A DNA stretch of 64,000 nt. Origin: Leptospirales bacterium (GTDB lineage Bacteria; Spirochaetota; Leptospiria; Leptospirales; Leptonemataceae). The DNA lies in assembly GCA_016788865.1 (NCBI GenBank), contig JAEUSB010000108.1, forward strand, positions 1 through 64,000, given 5' to 3'. Positions within the stretch are counted from its first letter, which is position 1. Each line of letters starts with the position of its first letter. Made by a program: the position numbers and the translations under genes. Shown here piece by piece: positions 1-7,805 of this stretch. A model generated the notes under the pieces. The model saw only the letters and a program-made list of their open reading frames with translations. It searched no databases and was not told the DNA's origin.

Positions 1-396
1 CCTTTTCCCCACGATGCGCGACTCAGACGGGTCATTGAGTACCTACTCGATCAGAGTTTGGAAACAAATCCGGCCGTGGAGGAACTTTGTGCCGTAAGCA
101 ACCTATCGGAATCGCGGTTGCAGCATCTTTTCAAAGAGACACTTGGAATCTCGATTCGCAAATTCCGAACATGGTTTCGGTTGAAAGCTGCGGCCATTCT
201 GCTAAAAGAAGATCTAAGTATCACAGATGCCGCGATTGGCGCGGGATTCTATGACGCCGCGCATTTTGCGCACTGTTTTCGGGATACCTTCGGATTTGCG
301 CCATCGTCAATTTTTCGAGGCCGCCCTGTCCGCTGGTACATTGGCGATGAAGCGGAAACAAGAAGAATGTTAAAGCTTGTCCCTGAGAAACATTGA
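1..396 (+). CDS. AraC-family transcriptional regulator, C-terminal part (5' end outside window)
   Basis: The frame is open from the first base and ends at 396, so only the C-terminal part of the gene is present. The visible ~131 residues form a double helix-turn-helix of the AraC/XylS type: one helix pair around 'VEELCAVSNLSESRLQHLFKE', then the second pair, whose signature reads DAAIGAGFYDAAHFAHCFRDTFGFAPS. The TTG at 58 is in frame but lies inside the domain and is not a likely start. Any ligand-binding or membrane domain would lie upstream of the window, so the inducer cannot be inferred. The DNA-binding assignment is firm; the target is unknown. Confidence 0.85.
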   Translation, partial: PFPHDARLRRVIEYLLDQSLETNPAVEELCAVSNLSESRLQHLFKETLGISIRKFRTWFRLKAAAILLKEDLSITDAAIGAGFYDAAHFAHCFRDTFGFAPSSIFRGRPVRWYIGDEAETRRMLKLVPEKH

Positions 397-475
397 CTTT
401 TTCTTCCTCCATTAGCCTGAACTGCGATCGTTTCCTGCTTGCCCGCTAGCCCCCTCCGCCAGCCGATCAGTCATT

Positions 476-1003
476 ATGAAACTGCACCATGTCCAGTCCT
501 ATTCTCGCCCCGGCGAGGTTTCCCAGGAAATGCTAGTTAAGGCCATAGCAGAAATTGAGAGTCTGCCCGGTGAGCTGACAGAGACGCTCAGCAAACTTAA
601 CGCGGAACAGCTTGCTACCCCTACTCTTCCGGGCAAGTGGACCGTATCGCAGGTTGTGCACCACATCGCTGATAGTCATATGAATGCGTTCATCCGATGC
701 AAATTGGCCCTGACAGAAGATAAGCCTACGATCAAACCGTACGAAGAAGCTGAATGGGCGCGCAAGATAGACGCTGGAACGGCAATTCCGGCTAGAGTAT
801 CTGCGGAATTGTTAACTGCGCTTCATGCACGTTGGTGTCTTCTATTAAAGTCGCTTAGCCCGGAGGAATGGCGGCGTGCTTACTTTCATCCCGAAGCCAG
901 GCGGGAATTTCTCATGGAGGAAGTTGCGTGTCTCTACGCCTGGCATGGGCGGAATCATCTGGCACACATTCACGAATTAATGAAAGCCAAAGGTTGGATA
1001 TGA
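476..1003 (+). CDS. DinB/YfiT-like metal-dependent protein
   Basis: This 175-residue protein matches the DinB four-helix-bundle superfamily, YfiT/BstA-like branch. The first metal-binding helix carries VVHHIADSH (about residues 60-68) and a second His group, WHGRNHLAHI, lies near residues 160-169. Together they supply the usual His triad that binds one metal ion. Members of this branch include thiol transferases and hydrolases of unknown substrate. Length is normal for the family. No clear Shine-Dalgarno sequence precedes the ATG. It stands alone between the AraC fragment and the phosphotransferase fusion, so the neighbours do not identify a substrate. Confidence 0.75.
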   Translation: MKLHHVQSYSRPGEVSQEMLVKAIAEIESLPGELTETLSKLNAEQLATPTLPGKWTVSQVVHHIADSHMNAFIRCKLALTEDKPTIKPYEEAEWARKIDAGTAIPARVSAELLTALHARWCLLLKSLSPEEWRRAYFHPEARREFLMEEVACLYAWHGRNHLAHIHELMKAKGWI

Positions 1004-1044
1004 CTTGATTTGAGGTGTTTGTCGCAAACACTAAGCAAAGTTCC

Positions 1045-2562
1045 ATGCAACTGAACCAAATCGTCGAATTCTTCTGCAAGAATCCATCACTACTCGACGG
1101 ACCTGGGACGACTATCCGCACGGTAGAGACTCACATTTCAATTGTCCTGATTACTGAGAGGCTTGTCTTCAAGTTCAAGAAGGCCGTAAAGTTCCCTTTC
1201 GTTGATCAATCTCAATTGGGTGTTCGCATTCATTTCTGCAAGCAGGAAGTTGCACTGAATAGCCGTACCTCACCCAGCGTATACAAAGGGGTTTCTTTTG
1301 TTCACAGAGACCCATCCGGGTATGTCCTGAACAGCAGGGAACAAGGTGCAATCGAATCGTGCGTAGTGATGCGGCATCTCGAAGATAAGTTTCGTCTTTC
1401 GGAGTGCACGGATCAGGCACTCGACGATGAGTTGCTGCAGCGGATCGCCCTGGCGCTTTCCGATTTTCACCGTCAGGCGACTAAGCTGCCAGCCACCGCA
1501 AGAAATTTTGAAGCCTACTATCGGGAGAATCTCGACACCCTGGCAAACTACAGTGACCTGGTGCCATCTTCCGTGCTGAGTCAGGCGCAGGAATTATTCG
1601 GGCGGTATCGCACTGCTTGTCTGGCTCGAGCTCGAAAGGGGCGAGTTGTAGACGGTCATGGAGATCTGCGCCTTGATCACATATATTGCTTTCCGGATCG
1701 TATCGAGATAATTGATTGTGTTGAATTTAATGCAGAGTTACGCGCCGTCGATCCGTATGAGGACCTGGCCTTCACATTGTTGGGATTGCGCACGTCCGGG
1801 GATGCAGGAATCGCTGCCGCAGAGCGATTGACCAATCTCTATTTTGAACGTGGGCCAGATCCTGTTGGATTGGCACTGCTACCACTCTACGTCACTTACA
1901 GGGCCCTTGTTCGGTGCAAGGTCGACTGTTTGCAATTAGCTCAATGCGTCGAGAGAAACCAGACTGCAAAAGTTGAATACTATCGCGGGCGCATTCGTAC
2001 TTATCTAATGGTGCTTGCCTCGATTCACGATCGGAAACAGGAGGAGCCATGCATTCATGTTGTTGCCGGGTTGCCCGCAACCGGCAAATCAAAATATGCA
2101 GATGACCTCTCTCGCAAAATGGGGCTACCGGTATTGAGTTCGGATCGCGTGCGAAAGGCAATGCTGGGAATTGCGCCTGCAGAGGTTGCCGGCGCCGGGT
2201 TATACAATGGCGCCTATCGTTCAAACACGACCAGGAGAACCTATCGGAGACTGCGGGCTATGATCAAATTCCTGACGGAAATCGGAATCAATCCGATCGT
2301 CGATGCGAGCTTTTCCTTGCGGGAACAGCGGCGCAAATTGATCTTGCTGGCAGAGCGACTCAAGGCAAGGATCGTCTTCACTGTACTTGACGCGGATGAA
2401 GAGATCATTCGCAAAAGACTCGAGATTCGATCTCGGAATCCTTCTGTATCCGATGTGCGAAGCTTTGAACTCTGGAAAGAGATTCAGGCCAGGATTGAGC
2501 CGGTGTCGGAAGACGAGTTTGGTTCCGGTTTTCAGATCATCCGCCAGAGAGCCGCTGACTAA
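1045..2562 (+). CDS. Aminoglycoside-phosphotransferase-like / P-loop ATPase fusion protein
   Basis: A two-domain cytoplasmic protein of 505 residues. The N-terminal ~340 residues resemble the APH/choline-kinase fold: ETHIS near the start, then the catalytic-loop sequence DGHGDLRLDHIY and, further on, IIDCVEFNAELRAVDPYEDLAF, which matches the Brenner-type HGDLxxxN and metal-binding IDxxE pattern. The C-terminal part starts with a Walker A motif, GLPATGKSK, and looks like a gluconate-kinase-like AAA_33 domain. This fusion is widespread in bacteria; its substrate is unknown and antibiotic resistance should not be assumed. I chose the ATG at 1045 because family members begin close to this point; an in-frame GTG at 1015 would add ten residues. 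Confidence 0.75.
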   Translation: MQLNQIVEFFCKNPSLLDGPGTTIRTVETHISIVLITERLVFKFKKAVKFPFVDQSQLGVRIHFCKQEVALNSRTSPSVYKGVSFVHRDPSGYVLNSREQGAIESCVVMRHLEDKFRLSECTDQALDDELLQRIALALSDFHRQATKLPATARNFEAYYRENLDTLANYSDLVPSSVLSQAQELFGRYRTACLARARKGRVVDGHGDLRLDHIYCFPDRIEIIDCVEFNAELRAVDPYEDLAFTLLGLRTSGDAGIAAAERLTNLYFERGPDPVGLALLPLYVTYRALVRCKVDCLQLAQCVERNQTAKVEYYRGRIRTYLMVLASIHDRKQEEPCIHVVAGLPATGKSKYADDLSRKMGLPVLSSDRVRKAMLGIAPAEVAGAGLYNGAYRSNTTRRTYRRLRAMIKFLTEIGINPIVDASFSLREQRRKLILLAERLKARIVFTVLDADEEIIRKRLEIRSRNPSVSDVRSFELWKEIQARIEPVSEDEFGSGFQIIRQRAAD

Positions 2563-2645
2563 GATCATACGAAAATATTGAGATTCTGCCGTGCAGTTTA
2601 TCCAAACATCCCATTAATGTGTCCATATCCACCAGGGAGGACACT

Positions 2646-3050
2646 ATGTCAGGCAAACATGCCATTCAAGTTGAGGAAATCATGACCCGAGGCATTTTCA
2701 CGGCAAACCTCGATCAGACATGGAAAGATGTGGCCCGGAAAATGAGCGCAAAGCAGATCCATCATCTCGTCATCGTCGATAAGGACCATCGCCCCGTTTC
2801 TGTTCTATCAACTTTTGACTTTCTGCGTTTTGCGGGCGGAGAAGCTCCAAATCCAGAGAAAACCCTGGCTGAGACCATTAACTCACCCAAGCTTTTCTCG
2901 ATCCGGCAGGAAGCGACCCTGGCTGATGTGGTCAATGAATTGAACAACCACCACGTGGACTGCCTGGTAGTCGAAAGCGCAGAAAATAAGGTTGTAGGCA
3001 TAGTTACTCCGCGAGATGTTATGAACGTTCTATTCCGCGACGACGTCTAA
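2646..3050 (+). CDS. CBS-domain pair protein
   Basis: A 134-residue protein made almost entirely of two CBS motifs, the first beginning at VEEIMTRGIFTANLDQTW and the second at INSPKLFSIRQEATLADV. CBS pairs bind adenosine nucleotides and usually act as regulatory modules; a stand-alone pair gives no clue to the partner. The ATG at 2646 follows a strong ribosome-binding site (AGGGAGG at 2634-2640), which decides the start over an upstream in-frame codon at 2619. Confidence 0.85.
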   Translation: MSGKHAIQVEEIMTRGIFTANLDQTWKDVARKMSAKQIHHLVIVDKDHRPVSVLSTFDFLRFAGGEAPNPEKTLAETINSPKLFSIRQEATLADVVNELNNHHVDCLVVESAENKVVGIVTPRDVMNVLFRDDV

Positions 3051-3079
3051 ATTTTTATTCGCGGTTTCCTGGGGGCATC

Positions 3080-4024
3080 ATGAGTCTAAAAATTCCAGTC
3101 CTGATATTCTTCCTGCCCGTAGCCCTCTTTGCGGCGCCACCAATCAAGGTGACGCACGCTGTAAGTGGCAACAGGTTGGATATTACCCTCACGAATGTTT
3201 CTGCTGATAAACAGGACCTGGAGTTTTCTGTAAAGAATCCGGCCGAATTTGAATGGCCGCTTGGTTGGCCCTACAAGACAACATTGGAGAAAGGTAGAAG
3301 CCGCATTCTAACAATGAATATACGCAACACCAGCTCCTATTCAAAAGATTGGACAATGAAAACGCGTAAGTCTGGCACAACTACCTGGACCAGTCACAGT
3401 TCTACGTCCAGCACTGCGAGCACTACCCAAACAACTACAACTCCACAACAGGCAACTCATGTTAACGTGCCTCAGGATGATCCTGCAATTGCGGCCAGAG
3501 ACGCCATGCTGACCTCCGGATCATACTTCCTTCCGTATTCCAATGGAGCTTCATTTAGAATGACCAACGGTCCAATGCAATACGGATGGCATCAAAATCA
3601 GAATGCCTATGACTGGCCAATGCCAGTTGGAAAAAACATCTGTGCGGCCAAATCAGGAACTGTGGCCGCCGTTAAGAGCGACTCAAATCGCGGCGGTGCC
3701 TCGCAAACCTATCTGAACGACGCGAACTACGTGATCATCAGGCATTCAGACGGAACCCTTGCCAACTACTTGCACCTCTCGCAAAATAGTGTTACGGTTA
3801 GAGTCGGGCAAAAGGTAGCCGCAGGGACGTTAGTTGGCAAGAGCGGACAAACTGGTTGGGCAACAGAACCGCATTTACATTTTCATGTTGCGGACGCTAG
3901 CGGAAGAACTCTACCCTTGAAGTTCCTCACAAGGAATGGAGTACAAACACTCACGTCCGGGAACGCGTATCCGGGACACCATCCCTGGCGCGGGCAGAAT
4001 TCGTTGCCTACGGATTGTCCGTAG
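3080..4024 (+). CDS. Exported M23-family metallopeptidase (LytM-like)
   Basis: A 314-residue protein with an N-terminal signal peptide (hydrophobic core about residues 5-18, cleavage likely after LFA). A beta-rich N-terminal region is followed by a Ser/Thr-rich linker (about 105-125) and a C-terminal M23 peptidase fold. The zinc-site signatures are visible: a His and Asp in YGWHQNQNAYDW and the HLHFHV motif in the EPHLHFHV segment. M23 enzymes cleave peptidoglycan cross-links, or act as inactive activators of amidases; the complete set of His ligands suggests an active enzyme working in the periplasm or at the cell surface. It converges on the cupredoxin gene with only nine bases between them. 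Confidence 0.85.
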   Translation: MSLKIPVLIFFLPVALFAAPPIKVTHAVSGNRLDITLTNVSADKQDLEFSVKNPAEFEWPLGWPYKTTLEKGRSRILTMNIRNTSSYSKDWTMKTRKSGTTTWTSHSSTSSTASTTQTTTTPQQATHVNVPQDDPAIAARDAMLTSGSYFLPYSNGASFRMTNGPMQYGWHQNQNAYDWPMPVGKNICAAKSGTVAAVKSDSNRGGASQTYLNDANYVIIRHSDGTLANYLHLSQNSVTVRVGQKVAAGTLVGKSGQTGWATEPHLHFHVADASGRTLPLKFLTRNGVQTLTSGNAYPGHHPWRGQNSLPTDCP

Positions 4025-4033
4025 GCCTGACTC

Positions 4034-4441
4034 TCAATGCACAACAATCAAACCGCGCATGCCGGCCTGACGATGGCCGGGCACTGAGCAATAATACTCA
4101 AAGCGTCCGGCTTTCAATTGTACCACCGTTGATGCCATTTCCCCCGGTGCGGCAGCCAGGTGAATTTGGTCTCCGATTTCCGCATTCGCAGAGTGCGTCT
4201 GATGGTGGTTATGTTCGTGAAGGTCGGGCGCACCTATCGGATCGAGATTCCTGACGATCAAATCGTGAACTGCGCCCCCGTTGTTCTGGAGGATCAGTTT
4301 GACAGTTTTGCTGGAATCAACATGGATTTCTGCCGGCGCAAAGGACATTTCCTTTGCGATAACTGTAACTGTGGATTCAGGTAGATTTGTGGGTGAGCAG
4401 CTAATTCCCATTACCAATAGGACAATAACCAGTTTCTTCAT
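4034..4441 (-). CDS. Cupredoxin-like copper-binding lipoprotein
   Basis: A 135-residue protein with a lipoprotein signal peptide (lipobox MGISC, Cys15) and a single cupredoxin fold. The four type-1 copper ligands can be placed at His59 (in AVHDL), Cys118, His123 (CSVPGH) and Met128 (RQAGM). A His-rich insertion at about residues 74-84 (HEHNHHQTH) may be an additional metal-loading site. The protein is probably anchored in a membrane facing the periplasm, where it could carry electrons or buffer copper. It is divergent from the CorE-like sigma gene and has an ECF-type promoter identical in form to that of the DUF4396 gene. A ribosome-binding site (AGGAG) lies seven bases before the ATG. Confidence 0.85.
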   Translation of the reverse strand: MKKLVIVLLVMGISCSPTNLPESTVTVIAKEMSFAPAEIHVDSSKTVKLILQNNGGAVHDLIVRNLDPIGAPDLHEHNHHQTHSANAEIGDQIHLAAAPGEMASTVVQLKAGRFEYYCSVPGHRQAGMRGLIVVH

Positions 4442-4476
4442 ATTTCAACTCCTGGAACCAGTCGGTTCCATGCTGG

Positions 4477-4503
4477 GAAACGATCCCCGTGGCTTCCGGT
4501 TAC
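4477..4503 (-). promoter_or_regulatory. ECF-type promoter of the cupredoxin gene (GTAACC-N15-CGTTTC)
   Basis: Read on the minus strand, GTAACC at 4503-4498 is followed after 15 bases by CGTTTC at 4482-4477. The same two hexamers with the same 15-base spacing precede the DUF4396 gene at 5156-5182. The expected transcript start would lie about 30 bases before the cupredoxin ATG, leaving room for its ribosome-binding site. The site is located 50-76 bases from the start of the divergent sigma gene. Motif identity is seen; control by the adjacent sigma factor is inferred. Confidence 0.65.
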
Positions 4504-4552
4504 ACTTATTTCGCGATTGCACTCTAAATTTCGTATCGCAATACTAGGATTC

Positions 4553-5113
4553 ATGGACCAACTCAGCGAAAATCCGGATGCCGGTGAAGCCCTGAGCGTG
4601 ACATCACTCTTAAACCATAGATCTCGGCTGCTGGCATTTGTGCGACGTCGGGTCTCTGATCCAGATTTGGCGGAGGATATCTTTCAGGATTCCTTGTTGC
4701 GTGGTCTGCGCCAGGCCCCGACCTTTGAAGACGAATCTTCGCTTCTGGCGTGGTTTCATGCGGTACTTCGCAACGCCGTCATCGATACTTACCGTAGAAA
4801 TGCCGCCGACGCCCGCAAAACTCAGTCAGCAACCGCTATGCTTGGTGACATCCTCGATCCCAACGATGCGGCAGAGTTGTGTCAGTGCTTCCTGGAATTG
4901 CTTCCGGCTTTACGTCCTGAGAATCGGGATCTCATTGAGAAGATGGAACTGGGCGACGAGCAACCGGAAACGGCCGCACGGCGCCTTGGAATCAAACGCG
5001 AGACGTTGAAAGTCCGCCGTTTCCGCGCTCGACAGGAACTGAGACAGAGACTGGAAGAATCCTGTCGTACCTGCGCCAAACACGGATGTCTCGACTGTAC
5101 CTGCTCCAAATAG
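4553..5113 (+). CDS. CorE-like (ECF44-type) metal-sensing RNA polymerase sigma factor
   Basis: A 186-residue ECF sigma factor. Region 2 spans about residues 20-85 (DPDLAEDIFQDSLLRGL, then WFHAVLRNAVIDTYRR) and region 4 about 112-165 (PETAARRLGIKRETLKVRR). Two features are unusual for ECF factors: a Cys-x-Cys pair in the linker between the two regions (Cys110 and Cys112) and a cysteine-rich C-terminal tail with Cys171, 174, 179, 182 and 184. This combination is the hallmark, as I recall the family, of CorE-like factors, in which the cysteines sense copper or other soft metals directly and no anti-sigma factor is needed; none is encoded nearby. The ATG at 4553 follows an AGGA; upstream in-frame codons add nothing conserved. 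The neighbours, a cupredoxin and a His-rich DUF4396 protein, support a metal response. Confidence 0.85.
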   Translation: MDQLSENPDAGEALSVTSLLNHRSRLLAFVRRRVSDPDLAEDIFQDSLLRGLRQAPTFEDESSLLAWFHAVLRNAVIDTYRRNAADARKTQSATAMLGDILDPNDAAELCQCFLELLPALRPENRDLIEKMELGDEQPETAARRLGIKRETLKVRRFRARQELRQRLEESCRTCAKHGCLDCTCSK

Positions 5114-5154
5114 CCAGTCTCGCTGAGTCCATGAGGAGCCCCAAAAAAATTCTC

Positions 5155-5182
5155 GGTAACCTGCCGAGCTTACTTGCGTTTC
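5155..5182 (+). promoter_or_regulatory. ECF-type promoter of the DUF4396 gene (GTAACC-N15-CGTTTC)
   Basis: GGTAACC at 5155-5161 is followed by CGTTTC at 5177-5182, with 15 bases between GTAACC and CGTTTC. It matches the minus-strand promoter at 4503-4477 in both hexamers and spacing. A strong ribosome-binding site (AAGGAGG, 5192-5198) and the ATG at 5205 follow. The most economical reading is that the sigma factor encoded just upstream recognises both sites. Confidence 0.65.
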
Positions 5183-5204
5183 AGTTTCTATAAGGAGGCT
5201 TGTT

Positions 5205-5798
5205 ATGCAGACGCTAACTCGCGCACATCAATCATCAGGAATAGAAAAAGAGGAGCAGCCATCGACTGAACATGACCACACTTTATGCGTCACCGGGGAT
5301 ACACACGATGGATCCGGGATGCATCAGGGACACGATCACCATGGTCATTCACATGATAACCGCTCTCACAAGCAGACCGGCTCAAATTGGAAACTCGCAA
5401 CAATGGCCACACTTCACTGCTTGCTGGGTTGTGGAATTGGCGAAATCGTTGGAGTCATCGTTGGGACTGCCCTCGGGCTTGGAATGTGGGAAACTATGGC
5501 ACTTGCGATAGCCCTGGGTTTTGTTTTTGGTTTCGCCCTCGGTGTCATCCCGCTCGTAAGGGCCGGTTACGGAATGCGCCGGGCGTTTCAAGTGATTCTG
5601 GTTTCAGAAGGACTCAGTATTCTCGTGATGGAAGCTGCAGAAGCATTAACGCAGATTTTTGTTCCGGGCGTGATGCAAGCGGGACTGGCAGATGGCCTTT
5701 TCTGGGCCGGCATGCTACTGGCTCTCATCGCGGGATTCGTAGCGGCGTTTCCGGTGAATCTAATTCTGATTGGTCGGGGCATCAGACACGCTCACTGA
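5205..5798 (+). CDS. DUF4396 membrane protein with His-rich N-terminus
   Basis: A 197-residue protein. Residues 1-62 are hydrophilic and His-rich (for example HQGHDHHGHSHDNRSHK at about 40-56), which looks like a metal-binding tail. Residues 66-195 form about four membrane segments matching DUF4396, beginning with the conserved LHCLLGCGIGE segment and including glycine-rich helices and the PVNLILIGRGI end. The biochemical role of DUF4396 is not established. The His tail, the CorE-like sigma gene immediately upstream and the shared promoter suggest metal binding or export. AAGGAGG six bases before the ATG fixes the start. Confidence 0.8.
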   Translation: MQTLTRAHQSSGIEKEEQPSTEHDHTLCVTGDTHDGSGMHQGHDHHGHSHDNRSHKQTGSNWKLATMATLHCLLGCGIGEIVGVIVGTALGLGMWETMALAIALGFVFGFALGVIPLVRAGYGMRRAFQVILVSEGLSILVMEAAEALTQIFVPGVMQAGLADGLFWAGMLLALIAGFVAAFPVNLILIGRGIRHAH

Positions 5799-5820
5799 GA
5801 ATATGCTTGTGCTCCAAGAG

Positions 5821-5853
5821 TTCCAGGGAATCGCCAGGTGGGATTCTCTGGAA
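5821..5853 (+). terminator. Hairpin after the DUF4396 gene, possible terminator
   Basis: TTCCAGGGAATC (5821-5832) pairs with GATTCTCTGGAA (5842-5853) across a nine-base loop, twelve pairs including one G-T. It lies 23 bases after the DUF4396 stop codon. There is no T-run after it, so it could be a processing site or a terminator that needs other factors. Confidence 0.45.
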
Positions 5854-6042
5854 TTCGCGGCAATGTCAATCGCGTGGCAATCAGCAATGTAGAAAAAACC
5901 GATCCTGGCTTTCGATCTCCGTATCTAAATCGTTTGTTGATTTTTTTTGACGATTTGGAGGATTAGGCAAGTCCGCAACAGCATCAGGCTGGACCGGGCC
6001 GGACATTTTGCCTTAACTCAAAACAGCAAATTCGGAGGATCC

Positions 6043-6807
6043 ATGAAATTAACAGACAACACTATTCTCATCACAGGTGGAGGGTCGGGCATTGGCCTGG
6101 GGCTGGCGCAGGCGTTTCAGGCCCTTGGCAACAAGGTCATTGTCGCCACTCGATCGGCTCAGCGACTGGGAGCAGCAAAAGCGGCGGGGTTTCCTGCGTA
6201 TGAAGTAGATATGACCAAACCGGCCAGCATCGCGGCAATGGCTAAACAGGTTCTTAAGGAGCATCCAGCTTTGAATGCAGTAATTCAAAATGCCGGAATT
6301 ATGCAAGCCGAGGACTTGAAGAAAGGTGACTCACAACAGGTAATCGATGACACAATTTTCACCAATCTAATCGCGCCAATGCACTTAAACAATGCATTGA
6401 TCCCGCATCTTTTGAAAAAGGATACTGGCTTCATTATGACCGTTACGTCCGGGTTGGCATTCATGCCAATGGCAATGTTCCCCACATATTGCGCGACGAA
6501 AGCCGCAGTCCATTCATACTCCCAGAGTCTGCGTTACCAGTTGAAGGGAACCCCTATTCAAGTGATTGAGCTTGCCCCACCGTATGTGCAAACTCCTTTG
6601 ACGGGCGCACATCAAGAGAGTGATCCCAACGCCATGCCACTCAATGATTTCATTAAGGAAGTAATGGCGATTTTGAAAAACAAACCAGATGTGAAAGAGG
6701 TACTCGTCGAGCGTGTTAATTTCCTGCGTCTTGCTGAGGGCAAAGGCGTGGACAACTACTACACTCAATTTGACGCATTCAACGATCAGATGTCCGGTGC
6801 GCGATAG
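6043..6807 (+). CDS. Short-chain dehydrogenase/reductase, DltE-like
   Basis: A 254-residue classical SDR. The cofactor-binding TGGGSGIG motif is at about residues 10-17, the NAG motif is in VIQNAGIM (about 86), the catalytic Ser follows MTVTSG and the catalytic Tyr and Lys are in PTYCATKAA (Tyr and Lys four apart). It should catalyse NAD(P)-dependent oxidation or reduction of a small carbonyl or alcohol in the cytoplasm; similarity to DltE-type proteins does not define the substrate. The ATG at 6043 has GGAGG four bases upstream; an in-frame extension to 5947 lacks support. The next gene, an AraC regulator 14 bases downstream, is probably co-transcribed. Confidence 0.85.
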   Translation: MKLTDNTILITGGGSGIGLGLAQAFQALGNKVIVATRSAQRLGAAKAAGFPAYEVDMTKPASIAAMAKQVLKEHPALNAVIQNAGIMQAEDLKKGDSQQVIDDTIFTNLIAPMHLNNALIPHLLKKDTGFIMTVTSGLAFMPMAMFPTYCATKAAVHSYSQSLRYQLKGTPIQVIELAPPYVQTPLTGAHQESDPNAMPLNDFIKEVMAILKNKPDVKEVLVERVNFLRLAEGKGVDNYYTQFDAFNDQMSGAR

Positions 6808-6821
6808 TCCAATCGAGGCGT

Positions 6822-7721
6822 ATGGCAGCGAGAACGACAATTCCACCGGAGCTCATCGATCTTGCTGAGCGGTACTCGGGTGAAGGCCCGATTACCGACA
6901 CTGCGATCGATTCTCTGAAGATCGTACGTCGAGATCAGAAAACAGGGCCCAAGCATTCTCTGTACGAGCCCTCCATATGTTTTGTGGTTCAGGGCGAGAA
7001 GCTGGTAACGGTCGGAAAGACCCTCTACCGTTGCGAGCCGAGTAGATTCTTTGCAACCGCAGCAAACGTTCCGGTGGTTGGTGAGGTTGTGAAGGCGTCG
7101 ACCGGGCATCCGTATCTGTGTCTGTTCTTAAAGCTGAATCAGAAGATGGTATTCGATCTGGTCTCAGAAATCGGCCCACCTCAAAATGGTGCAACCCCGG
7201 AGGTAGGCGTTTTTGCGGACGACGTTAGTGGACCACTCACAGATGCGTTCTTGCGCTTGATGCGCACGCTCGGAAACGAAACTGACCGTAGCGTGCTCGC
7301 TCCGCTCATCATCAAGGAGATTCTCTATTACGTAATGAAGTCTCGCTTTGCCCACGTTCTCTATCAACTTGGAGTCAAGGGCAGTCAGATGCAACGAATC
7401 TTCGGCAGTATTGAAAGGATCCGCCGCGAGTTTGCTTCATCGCTAACCGTGGAAAGCCTGGCGCGAATGGCGCACATGAGTCCGTCAGCCTATTATCAAA
7501 AATTCAAAAAGGTAACACTTCTGAGCCCAATTCAGTTTCAGAAACACATTCGTTTGCAGGAGGGCAGAAGACTGCTGGCTACCGAGGTGGAGGATGTAAC
7601 GTCAGTCGCTTTTATGGTGGGATATGAAAGTCCCTCGCAATTCAGTCGAGAATACTCGCGACTGTTCGGTCTACCTCCATCCAAAGACATCAAGAATCTG
7701 CGCATGGGAGCCGGATTCTAA
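6822..7721 (+). CDS. AraC-family regulator with AraC_N ligand domain
   Basis: A 299-residue regulator. The N-terminal half matches the AraC_N cupin-like domain (characteristic PSICFVVQGEK segment near residues 50-60), and the C-terminal ~100 residues hold two helix-turn-helix motifs (ESLARMAHMSPSAYYQKFK and DVTSVAFMVGYESPSQFSREYSR). Proteins of this layout, such as YqhC, often control an adjacent oxidoreductase gene in response to aldehydes or other small electrophiles. The location 14 bases after an SDR gene fits that pattern. The ligand itself cannot be inferred. It ends just before a perfect palindrome that separates it from convergent genes. Confidence 0.85.
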   Translation: MAARTTIPPELIDLAERYSGEGPITDTAIDSLKIVRRDQKTGPKHSLYEPSICFVVQGEKLVTVGKTLYRCEPSRFFATAANVPVVGEVVKASTGHPYLCLFLKLNQKMVFDLVSEIGPPQNGATPEVGVFADDVSGPLTDAFLRLMRTLGNETDRSVLAPLIIKEILYYVMKSRFAHVLYQLGVKGSQMQRIFGSIERIRREFASSLTVESLARMAHMSPSAYYQKFKKVTLLSPIQFQKHIRLQEGRRLLATEVEDVTSVAFMVGYESPSQFSREYSRLFGLPPSKDIKNLRMGAGF

Positions 7722-7735
7722 ACTCGCTGGAAAGC

Positions 7736-7764
7736 GGATTCAACACCGCTGCGGTGTTGAATCC
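7736..7764. terminator. Perfect 29-base palindrome between convergent genes
   Basis: Two exactly complementary 14-base arms (7736-7749 and 7751-7764) flank a single T. It sits 14 bases after the AraC stop and 41 bases beyond the end of the convergent minus-strand gene. A bidirectional terminator is the simplest reading, although neither side has a T-run; a palindromic repetitive element is the alternative. Confidence 0.5.
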
Positions 7765-7805
7765 ATGGCCTTCGAGTCGGTCACGTCAGAAACAGAATCG
7801 GGATT

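Noticed and set aside
1645-1760. Reading the APH-like domain at 1045-2562 as an antibiotic-resistance enzyme
   Set aside because: This fusion with a P-loop ATPase is a common uncharacterised family; nothing in the sequence points to aminoglycosides.
4015-4547. Plus-strand frames over the cupredoxin gene
   Set aside because: The minus-strand frame has lipobox, copper ligands, promoter and ribosome-binding site; the others are shadows.
5382-5950. Long overlapping frames on both strands over the DUF4396 gene
   Set aside because: They lack start signals and family similarity; codon pattern fits only the DUF4396 frame.
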